Below, in pieces: positions 56,766 through 64,000 of a stretch of DNA of 64,000 bases (position 1 is the first letter of the stretch; the number at the start of each line of letters is the position of its first letter). Source of the stretch: Salminus brasiliensis (lineage: Eukaryota > Chordata > Actinopteri > Characiformes > Bryconidae); NCBI RefSeq assembly GCF_030463535.1, contig NC_132880.1:40243842-40307841 (forward strand). Reading direction: 5' to 3'. The position numbers and the translations under genes were made by a program. The notes beneath the pieces are model-generated. The model made no database searches. It was not told where the DNA came from and saw only the letters and a program-made list of their open reading frames with translations.

Positions 56766-57987
56766 GGTACATGCTTGTCTAAATATTTATTACAGGTACA
56801 ACAGATGTCTTCATAAATAGTTGCATAAACTGTTTAAGCTGCAACATTGCACATGGTAAAGAATCCGAAACATAACATACAATGTGAGTGCATTTACAGT
56901 ATTCAGTCTTCCTTTCAGCTCTGGTGTCCACTGCCACTCAGACGTTTGGCTGCCCTATGGCTATCGTTCCCTTGGGGTTCGTCTCTCTCTCCCATCCCGG
57001 GATGCTCTATGTGAACAGATACCGTAAAAAAAAAGGGAAAAAAAAAAAAAGGGAAAAAAAAAAAAGACTGCAGACACAGACTATGTACAAAGTAAGGCTT
57101 ATACATCTTTAAATTGCACAACACAATTTGTTCTGTTTAAAGCAAATAAAGGAAAAATTAACGGTTTAAGAGGTTTCACTTGCAGCACTTTAAAATCATT
57201 CGTTATAGCTAGATGTCGCATGACCATCATTATTTGACTAAGCAACTTATTAAGCTAGGCGACCAAACAAGCTTTGATTTCAGTTAAAATAATTCCAAAG
57301 AAACAGGCTTGGCAACTCGAGCTGAACCCAAACTTAGTTTTGTGGATTCTTGTATTTGCTTATTTCTTTGCATTTCTTTTCTTCCGCTCCGTTATTTTTA
57401 GTGTTCACTCAGATACGTACCTGAAAACCTGTGGATACAATTATCTTCATTTGATCTGATTCTTTCTTTAAAGTCACTCACAACAGGAAGTTTGCTTTTG
57501 CCTCAAACATTTTGAATTGAATACTGTAAAAGCGTAAAAGAACTGCTAGCTCCCTCTGGCTCAGGCAAAATAAGGGGGGGGGGTTCTAGACTCACTTGCA
57601 TCACTTTCTTCATAGAAAAGCTCTGCCACGGTTGTGCAGGTACACATTTGTTTCCCCACACAAATCAGTCTATTAAGGGTTCACTGATCTCTGAATCAGT
57701 GAAACTGTTCATAGGTTCTCCAATGATTAAATCTCTAAGAAAGCTTCATTACATTTGAAACCAGCCAGCAGCATTAGACTGGGAAAAGACAAGTAATCCA
57801 CACATGTCGCTTTTTTCTTTTTTCTTTCCTGAACTGTGTTCTACACGGCTCTGATTGGCTAAGGTGATAGGTTTCCACATGCTTCGATTGGCTGAGGACT
57901 GAAAGTTTCCTCTGAATTGCACCTGGAGACTGAAAGAGGACGAGATTATCAACATTTTTTTTCTGTGCAGTTTTCTCATATGTGTGC
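56766..57987 (-). other. trio: Probable trio 3' UTR
   Basis: AT-rich sequence between the stop and the nearest AATAAA on the - strand (56786-56791), with poly-A/poly-T tracts near 57030-57065. The extent is inferred only from the signal; longer transcripts are possible. Confidence 0.4.
56786..56791 (-). terminator. Candidate polyadenylation signal of trio
   Basis: AATAAA on the - strand (TTTATT on +) 1.2 kb past the stop codon; a plausible position but unsupported by transcripts. Confidence 0.35.
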
Positions 57988-58533
57988 TCAGATCCTAGGC
58001 TGTAGCCTGCTGTGCAGGAAGGGCCTGATGCCTCCTAGGGGCCGCAGGTCGTTCTGGTGTTTGCGCCGGTCTATGAAGGAGATGAGTCTGGAAGTGTCGA
58101 TGCATTCAGCTGAGCGGCGGCCGCCCCCCGGCCTCAGCCATGGCTCCTGAAGGCAGGTGGCTGCCGCGGGCCGCTTGGAAGGCTCCACCCTCAGCAGCAG
58201 GCACACAAAGTCCCGAGCCGCCTGACTCACGCCCTGGAAGTAATCCTCTGGGAAGCTGAAGTCCAGCCGGCAGATGTTGAGACACGTCTCCTCCACGCTC
58301 TCGTCCAAGAATGGCGATGCTCCGCTCAGGATCACGTAGGTGACCACCCCGAGGCTCCAAAGATCAGACGTCAGAGAGACGGGGTCCCCTAGGACCAGCT
58401 CAGGGGCGGCAAATTCCGGGCTACCCAGGAGAGGATGAACGTAGTGGGCGGAGTTCAGCTGAACGGCATCTCCAAAGTCTGTTAGCTTCACCATGGGCTG
58501 GGAGGAGCTCTGATCCACCAACAGATTTTCAGG
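57988..58533 (-). CDS. trio: trio last coding exon: kinase C-lobe and C-terminus
   Basis: 546 nt from acceptor agctctttcag to TGA at 57988-57990. It encodes PENLLVD, VKLTDFGDAVQL (DFG), FAAPELV (APE), TSDLWSLGVVTYVILSG, SVEETCLNICRLDFSFPEDY, LDFSFPEDYFQGVSQ, RRKHQNDLRP and the end LHSRLQPRI. The ending resembles TRIO (SRL.PR.) rather than kalirin. GC-rich relative to its flanks, with many CpG. Confidence 0.95.
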   Translation of the reverse strand, partial: PENLLVDQSSSQPMVKLTDFGDAVQLNSAHYVHPLLGSPEFAAPELVLGDPVSLTSDLWSLGVVTYVILSGASPFLDESVEETCLNICRLDFSFPEDYFQGVSQAARDFVCLLLRVEPSKRPAAATCLQEPWLRPGGGRRSAECIDTSRLISFIDRRKHQNDLRPLGGIRPFLHSRLQPRI

Positions 58534-61500
58534 CTGAAAGAGCATGAAGACATGAGGAACAAGGTTTAGCGTGATGCTCAAAAATATAAACCACAATGTC
58601 TCCTATATTTTCTGTGAACCATTATGGATGTAGCAGTTGTATAGGTCAGTGGTTTCCAACTCTGGTCCTGGAGAACCTCCTGCCCTGCATATTTTAGTGG
58701 TCACAGCTCTGGAAGGACTTGCTAGAGTACTTGCTAGGGTCATGTACACAATATATGTGCAGGGCAGGGGGAACTCCAGGACCAGGTTTTTGGAACCACT
58801 GGTATAGATGTTACCTAGATATGTAGGCTAAGGCTGCGATAAGTAATTATTAGTAATTGTGTCTTGAATATTGAGACAATATGGGCTCTCTCAACAAACC
58901 ACCGTCTTTGGTATCGTCATAGCAACAACCAAGAATAACATGTGCCTATAAGATAAACAGACCTTTACATCCAGATGGGCTATTCTGCAGTTATGTAGGT
59001 AGTGCAAAGCTTCTAAAATGTCCCGCAGATAAAAGGCCACCTTCTCCTCAGTGAGGTTCCCCCAGCTGACGATGTAGTCCAGCAGACGTCCCTGATCAGC
59101 CCTGTCCCCATACAAACACAGACACACAAAGACACACACACAGATACATAAATCTGTACCTATTCATTGTTTCTGCAGCTCTGGCTTTTATGTATACATC
59201 ACGTGATCATGTTTATAGGCAGAAAAACGTGTGTGAATGCATGTACTCACATCTCCAGGACCAGTGCATAACTACCAGGGGTCTCGAAGGTGTCCTGTAG
59301 GCAGACTACATGCGGATGCTGCAGTCTCTTTAAGATGCTGAGTTCCTGTGTGACCTGATCGCGTTTCATTAGTTTCTTATTGACCAGCTTGACGGCGGCA
59401 GTGCGTTTAGATCCCTTCTGGTCACACCGCTTAACTACAGCAAACCGCCCCCTGACAAAACAAAAAAGATTGTGTGTTCATATGGATTTATGATGGTTAT
59501 ATACAGTCATGGTGAAAAGTATTGGAACCCCTGCACCACTTCTGTCAACACAGATCTAAATCCTACAATCCTGTCAGTGGAAAGATCTCAAAACAGCAGT
59601 AGGGCACAATTTCCAGTAGAGGGGTGCAGAAAAAGCAGGGCACAGATTTCAGTTACTGCTTCAGATTTCAGTTTCCTAAAAGTGTGCGATCAAATATTAA
59701 ATTGAGCATGTCAATGTAAATGCCGTAAATGTAAAGAGTTGCGTATGGAATAATATCAGATCTGACCCCTTGCATTGTGTTGTTTCAATGCAAAAAAAGA
59801 AACAAACATGTAAATACCAGAGATATTGTAACTGCAACAATTTTAGGGAAAAGTGGTGCATTTTCTGAAAGCAGAGAGGTTCTAATATTTTTGCCCATGA
59901 CTGTAAAGCACCACATGCTTGATATCTGTCTCTGGAGTTTGTCTCATTATCTAAATTAAAATGACTGATTGATAATTGATTATCACCACACCTGCCCAAT
60001 TCTGCCACCTCAGTGTAGAAAGACTCAAAGTTGTCTTTCCACATGACCCGAATTCCATCACTGGAGGGACCTAGAAAAGAAAAGAAGAGATGTGTGAATA
60101 TATTTACTCACCCTTTTTTAATATATCTGTATTAACTTACATTTACATCCAAATGTGTGAGGGGTGCAGGGCACTTACTTAGCACTCTGAGACTGGCTGA
60201 TGTTGTCACACTCCCTATTTCATTGGTGGCGATACAGGTGTAGACGCCATCATCCTCTGAGGCCACGCCCACAATGCGAAGTGTGGCTTCTCCAGTCTCA
60301 CTGCAGGGTGGAAATAATTGCTTAATCTTACAATGCAGTATATACTCAAGAGTAGGTGTGTAACGATACAAGTCATGGCTCGGTTTAAATCTCGGTTTGG
60401 ACATAACTGTTCCGCACAAGTTCTAAACAACGACAAAAATAAAATATATCATAAGACTAGGCTTTTTTTTTTTTTTTTTTTAAATGCCAATCAACCTACC
60501 TATCTGTAACTCCCCTCAGCACTAGTAATGCTCCCACCACTAGGAGGGTGAGGATAGAACACGTCTCCTTAGATACATGTGAAGCCAGCCACTGCCTCTT
60601 TTCAAACTGCCGCCAATGCAGCTTAGCCAGGCAACCACAACGCTCTGAGTAAAAGTGCCGGGTCCCTAGCTCCACCACACCAGCCAACAGACCCCTGTGC
60701 CAGCTATCACTTAGGAGTGATCAGGGGAGTGAGCATCATCTACCTACCCAGAGAGCACAGCCAATCGTGCTCTCAGACTCTGGCCGCTGATGTGAAGCGC
60801 CTTTATTTTTTAAGTGCAGAGACCCCAAGCTGTGACCCACAGTTCAATAACTCAAGGTGTCATCAATATACCTCTAATAGACCGCACCACATATACTCTG
60901 CACGACTGTGTGCAGCGAACCGTGACATTTACATTTACAGCATTTAGTAGACGCTCTTATCCAGAGCGACTTACAAGGTTACTCGTATTACAGAGGTGGG
61001 TCAGTGTGGTGTTAGGAGTCTTGCCCAAGGACTCTTATTGGTGTAGCGCAGCACAGTCACCCAGCCACCCAGCCCGGGAATCAAACCCCAGTCTCCCACA
61101 TGGTGTGGTAGCTCAGTGGCGGGTAGTGGTGTTATCTGTTGCGCCACACCAACCACCAACGTCCATACCGTGTAAGTTTAGGGACAAATACACATACCAT
61201 ACAGCATCCAATGGCCTAAAAAACATGACGCTACTAGGACATACCTATAGGCTATGCTGAAGTGACCATTGTTGGTGAGTGTGTTTTCGTAGGGTCCCTT
61301 CCAGGTGATGGTGGCTTTAGGGCGTCCACACACCTTACATCTGAGTGTGACGCACTCGCCCTTATCACAGGTCACGTCGCTCAGTGGAACAAGCATCTCT
61401 GGGGGAACTGGAGAAACATCACACCATACCAGACACAATCAATTTTACACTTTCAAATGAACATTTATTTTTATGATGTAGAAGAACAACCGAAAATAAA

Positions 61501-63861
61501 CAAACATACCATCATAGATGTAATTGGGATTTAGAAGCTGCAAAGTAGAGGGGAAAAATTAATAAATCAGTCAAGCTTCAGAGACAAGAGCAGACACATG
61601 AGAAACAGCAGCTAGCATTCCAGCAGACATCCTACCTTTACAGAAACCTTATTGGCCAAACCATCTCTGGATTTCCTGTATCCGTTTTCCAGCTTGCCTT
61701 CCTTCTTTCCCTCCTTCTCCCTCTTCTCAGACTTCTTCCGAATGCGAAGGGATGTGTGCCACGAAGACGATTTCCTGGTGACAACATCCAATAAAACAGC
61801 TCTTTTTTAGTGCTGCAAAAAAGCCAAAGGGAAAATGTCAAACCATCTTAAACCTCAGTGCGTCTCTCACTTACTTGATGGTTCCCTCTGCGGTGTCGGG
61901 AATTGTGGCAGAGGTGTGGCCCAGCACATAGCCGGGGATCCAGCCCTCAGCGGCGGGGCTCTGGTCCGTGGCGGCGCGAAACACTAGGAACATATTCTGC
62001 TGGTTGGAGGCCAGGATCTGAACCACCTCACCCTGACACACATTAATCTCATCCTCTTTTAGTGCCACGTAGTCCTGCGTCACGAGCATGGTGGAAATAC
62101 TACTGCTGCTGCTGCTTTCACTCTGTAGGGGGTCAGCATACACTCAGTCAGCCAGTGATCACAAGCAGGTCAGCTGTCTTTACAGTCAGTGACTGTAGAT
62201 GCACTACAGCATGTAAAAGTATTTTCACACTCATGCACAGACATGGTTAATAGTCTATCTAGGCAGTCTCAGCCAGACCTTTGTTCACAGCATTTATCTA
62301 GCTAACTGTGCAAAGCCGAGAACACATGCACATTGAACCAGGCCCCGAAAGAGAAGAAGAAAAGAAGAGGAAAGATGGACCAGAATCCATCAGTACCTTC
62401 ATTATTTAAAAATAATTCATGTCTCACTTAAAATCAGACAATCCACAGAGCTATCTAACTGCTTGGAGAAAAGCAGAACAGTTGTTAGAACTATCCTACT
62501 GTCTTCCAAAGCCAATTTGAGAAGGAGAAGAGGCAATGGGACAGTTCGAAATGAGAAGAAGAAAGACCACTCTCTCTCTCTCTCTCTCTCTCCAGAATGC
62601 CACACACAGAGCATCAGAAGTTAGTCAACTGAGTAGATGCAGAAATACATGTTACAGTTCAGGAATGCAGCGGTTGGAAATCCCAATCATCGGAGGCAGA
62701 AAGCAGACAGATTCCAAGTGGGGTTAGTAAGTAGGTAAGTACTTAAGTGGACAGGAGAAGGACAAAAAAGCAGCAGGATCTTGTAGAAGAAGTAGCTGTA
62801 GTAGAGCTTGGGCTGAGTTGCAGGATGCGCTGAAGCCTGTGGATGCAGGAGGGCTCTTACCCCATTACTCTGAGTAGACTGGACTGACTGCTCACTGGCG
62901 GAGGAGCAGGTACTCATGCGGTCAGCGTCTTTACTATGAGTGGAGTGCCGGTGGCTTTGGTTCTGATTCTGACGACCCAGCGTGTCACATGCGTCGCCAG
63001 GGAAGGTGAAGGAGCCTGGCCGGCTGGCCGGGGAACCAGGCATGGAGCTCCAAAAGGAAGCAGAAGAGGAAGGTGTAGAACAGCCCCCGCTCTTTGGGCC
63101 TGGGCTGCAGGGTGGGAGGCAGTCTTTAAAGGCTGGTGTGGCCAACGGTGTGGCCATTGGGGAGATGGCGCTTGGTCTAGGTTTTACCAATGCCAGCGGA
63201 GGCACTGCTGCTCGAGGGATTTCTAAGGGAACTGGGCCACCTCTGCTCTCTTTGGAAGAATTCTCCACAGGCTCGCCCCGTTTAGAGCGAGGGCTGTCTG
63301 ATACCCTCGCCTTGGCTGTTTCTCGGCCCGTGTCGGGATCTGTAGTGCAAGACAGAGCTTGAAATATCTGTCCAAACCTAATGGGAGTCGAGCATTCATA
63401 TCGCTGTTTGGCCAGGTTCAGATTTAACTTCTCAAATACTTCAGATCACATGGTTTAAATTTGTCAGGTTTCTTATAGCCAGTCTCCCACCAATGATCGT
63501 CAGCATTTACCACTTCATACTGGATTCCATTAACACATACAACATTATGCTTCATTTCAGTTCAACAGCCTGAATTAATTGTGGGGCGTACCTGATATTT
63601 TGTCGGGCCCGTCAGGGTCGCCAGCTCCGGGGCCCAGGGCGGGAGAGTGGTGGCGGAGAGGTTGGGGCAGACGGGAGGGTTGGGGAATGCGAGAAGGCCG
63701 TGAGCGTGAGCTCGACCCGGCTGGGGCTATTCCTCCACCTCCTCCCGGTGCTGGACCCTGCCCTCCACTGTTCCCAGTCTGGACCCCGATAGCAGGCCCG
63801 CATGGAGCACTTGTACTACCCCCAACATGGTTCCTCTGGTACTCAATGGGAGACGTCAGTG
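57988..63861 (-). CDS. trio: Triple functional domain protein TRIO, C-terminal part (11 exons; 5' end outside window)
   Basis: TRIO is a large cytoplasmic Rho-family exchange factor (Rac1/RhoG and RhoA GEF domains) with SH3, Ig and kinase domains at its C-terminus; it acts in axon guidance and cytoskeletal control. In transcript order the exons are 63861-63592, 63339-62861, 62122-61875, 61774-61636, 61537-61510, 61407-61245, 60300-60179, 60070-59992, 59451-59251, 59101-58963 and 58533-57988: 2414 nt in one open frame, about 803 residues to TGA. All phases match and all introns are GT-AG. Domain order is Ser/Pro/Gly linker, SH3, basic linker, Ig, kinase. Phrases such as LTSPIEYQRNH, ASRPGSFTFPGD, RMSTCSSASEQSVQSTQSNG and ASNQQNMFLVFRAATDQ are TRIO-like rather than kalirin-like. 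Which teleost trio duplicate this is cannot be told. The GEF domains lie beyond the right edge. Confidence 0.92.
58645..58803. mobile_element. Palindromic MITE in the last trio intron
   Basis: The left arm cagtggtttccaactctggt...ctgccctgca is mirrored by tgcagggcag...accaggtttttggaaccactg. The ~42-bp inverted arms around a ~70-bp loop would form a stable hairpin in either transcript. Confidence 0.75.
58963..59101 (-). CDS. trio: trio exon: kinase catalytic-loop helix
   Basis: 139 nt between ccccgtgtcc-type intron sequence ending cag and donor gtctgt. It encodes ADQGRLLDYIVSWGNLTEEK, then FYLRDILEALHYLHNCRIAH and LDVK. The catalytic loop is HLDVK where many kinases have HRDLK; HLD is normal for the TRIO/kalirin family, and Val in place of Leu is a conservative change. 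Confidence 0.92.
59251..59451 (-). CDS. trio: trio exon: kinase N-lobe
   Basis: 201 nt between ttttgtcag and gtgagt. It completes the glycine loop (GRGRFAVVKRCD) and carries the AVKLVNKK segment with the ATP-anchoring Lys, then LMKRDQVTQELSILKRLQHP, DTFETPGSYALVLEM and the hinge. A clear protein-kinase N-lobe. Confidence 0.93.
59502..59905. mobile_element. 404-bp MITE in trio kinase intron
   Basis: Terminal inverted repeats tacagtcatggtgaaaagta and tatttttgcccatgactgta, each bounded by TA. The short ORFs inside carry no recognisable protein. It occupies most of the intron between the kinase start and N-lobe exons. Confidence 0.75.
59992..60070 (-). CDS. trio: trio exon: Ig-kinase linker and start of kinase
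   Basis: 79 nt between cttttctag and gtgtgg. It encodes PSSDGIRVMWKDNFESFYTE and VAELG, ending inside the glycine-rich loop. Family match is WKDNF.SFY.EVAELGRG. Confidence 0.92.
60179..60300 (-). CDS. trio: trio exon: Ig domain, second half
   Basis: 122 nt between ccctgcag and gtaagt. It encodes ETGEATLRIVGVASEDDGVY, then TCIATNEIGS and SASLRVL. The DxGxYxC motif gives the F-strand Cys. The intron before it holds two SINE-like repeats. Confidence 0.93.
60515..60850 (-). repeat. SINE copy related to that at 6960-7315, in a trio intron
   Basis: Shares ctaggagggtgaggatagaa and tgtgaagccagccactgcct with 7040-7100 (ctaggagggtgaagactagc, tgtgaagccagccacagccg). It lies between the two Ig exons of trio. 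Confidence 0.6.
60930..61170 (-). repeat. tRNA-derived SINE with fish-type tail, in trio Ig intron
   Basis: On the - strand: tggcgcaacagataacacca, then ggggtttgattcccgggct (B box), and a tail gtcgctctggataagagcgt followed by a taaatgtaaatg end. Full-length (~240 bp) and the clearest SINE in the window. Confidence 0.8.
61245..61407 (-). CDS. trio: trio exon: Ig domain, first half
   Basis: 163 nt between tttctccag and gtatgt. It encodes PPEMLVPLSDVTCDKGECVT, then LRCKVCGRPKATITWKG and NNGHFSIAYS. The B-strand Cys and the Trp of the C strand of an I-set Ig fold are present. Confidence 0.93.
61510..61537 (-). CDS. trio: trio micro-exon LLNPNYIYD
   Basis: 28-nt exon between tttgcag and gtatgt on the - strand. 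It encodes LLNPNYIYD plus one base of a Val codon. The peptide occurs at the same point in vertebrate TRIO, directly before the Ig domain, and the phase joins its neighbours exactly. Too short to be found as an ORF. Confidence 0.9.
61636..61774 (-). CDS. trio: trio exon: basic linker SH3-Ig
   Basis: 139 nt between ttgtcaccag and gtagga. It encodes KSSSWHTSLRIRKKSEKREK, then a Lys/Glu-rich run and LENGYRKSRDGLANKVSVK, the very basic stretch found in TRIO between SH3 and Ig. Confidence 0.9.
61875..62122 (-). CDS. trio: trio exon: second SH3 domain
   Basis: 248 nt between ccctacag and gtaagt. After a Ser run (SESSSSSSIST) comes MLVTQDYVALKEDEINV, then QGEVVQILASNQQNM and AAEGWIPGYVLG. The ALKEDE / EGWIPGYV framework is that of an SH3 fold. 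The Ser run is written by an AGC/AGT repeat. Confidence 0.93.
62571..62592. repeat. (TC)11 microsatellite in trio intron
   Basis: On the transcribed (-) strand this is a GA run between the linker exon and the SH3 exon. Confidence 0.9.
62861..63339 (-). CDS. trio: trio exon: Ser/Pro-rich linker before SH3-2
   Basis: 479 nt between gcactacag and gtaaga. It encodes about 160 mostly disordered residues: SPRSKRGEPVENSSKES, ALVKPRPSAISP, then SFWSSMPGSPASRPGSFTFP and DRMSTCSSASEQSVQSTQ, ending SNG. The last part is strongly conserved in TRIO and rich in potential phosphorylation sites. A conceptual ORF runs on past the donor, but the splice signal and family alignment end the exon at SNG. Confidence 0.9.
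63592..63861 (-). CDS. trio: trio exon: Gly/Ser/Pro-rich linker after the second PH domain
   Basis: 270 nt between ttatgtgcag and gtacgc on the - strand. It starts ALTSPIEYQRNHVGG, continues through a glycine-rich stretch (GQGPAPGGGGG) to SRSRPSRIPQPSRLPQPLRH, and ends GPDKIS. LTSPIEYQRNH and SRSRPSRIPQP are TRIO hallmarks; the Gly-rich part is low complexity and expected to be disordered. Confidence 0.88.
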
Positions 63862-64000
63862 CTGCACATAAGGATAATTAAGTACTAGGTTAGGTGATTT
63901 TCTCAGTTTCTTTTAAAATATTTGTGGCACATATTTGACGAAAGCCTTTCTGGACTAAGGAATTCAAAGAAATCTAGACATGCACCCTTTGTACCGTTGA

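Noticed and set aside
58106..58360. 84-codon ORF antiparallel/alternate frame within trio's last exon, and long + strand ORFs at 62936-63362.
   Set aside because: Shadow frames of GC-rich trio coding exons; the correct frames match the kinase and linker regions with valid splice sites.
57988..63861. Assignment to kalirin (kalrn) rather than trio.
   Set aside because: Kalirin shares the domain order, but the linker, SH3 and C-terminal sequences match TRIO-type wording more closely.

Overview
The window reads as nuclear DNA of a teleost fish. It holds vertebrate split genes with GT-AG introns, many Tc1/mariner transposon remnants and related MITEs, tRNA-derived SINEs with a fish-type tail, and long CA, CT, TA and TATC-type microsatellites. 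The repeat families look like those I associate with ostariophysan fish (characin or catfish type), but the exact group is inference.

Two protein-coding genes can be reconstructed exon by exon with intact reading frames. On the + strand, tinagl1 (tubulointerstitial nephritis antigen-like 1) has a TATA box at 17363, a probable non-coding first exon ending at 17578, and eleven coding exons from 24223 to 51360. They encode a secreted 473-residue matrix protein: signal peptide, somatomedin-B-like domain, VWC-like cysteine-rich segment, and a cathepsin-like domain whose nucleophile cysteine is Ser. On the - strand, the 3' end of trio enters from the right edge. Eleven exons from 63861 down to 57988 encode the C-terminal ~800 residues: Ser/Pro/Gly-rich linker, second SH3 domain, Ig domain and kinase domain. 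The 5' remainder of trio lies outside the window.

The genes are convergent (tail to tail), with stop codons about 6.6 kb apart. tinagl1 is stretched over ~34 kb by repeat-filled introns, while this part of trio fits in 5.9 kb with short introns. Their products act in different places: Tinagl1 in the extracellular matrix, Trio as a cytoplasmic GEF/kinase. Nothing here suggests they work together.

Layout: 1-17.2 kb is intergenic and repeat-rich, with no confident gene; 17.2-52.2 kb is tinagl1; 52.2-56.7 kb is intergenic; 56.7-64 kb is the trio 3' UTR and C-terminal exons. The repeats include about eleven copies of one MITE family, at least six different Tc1-like remnants, several SINEs and numerous satellites. 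I found no CRISPR, operon, viral gene or obviously new enzymatic system. The most notable items are a natural polyhistidine tail on Tinagl1, a G-quadruplex-type tract in its 3' UTR, a CA repeat next to a 5' splice site, and hairpin-forming repeats in both genes.
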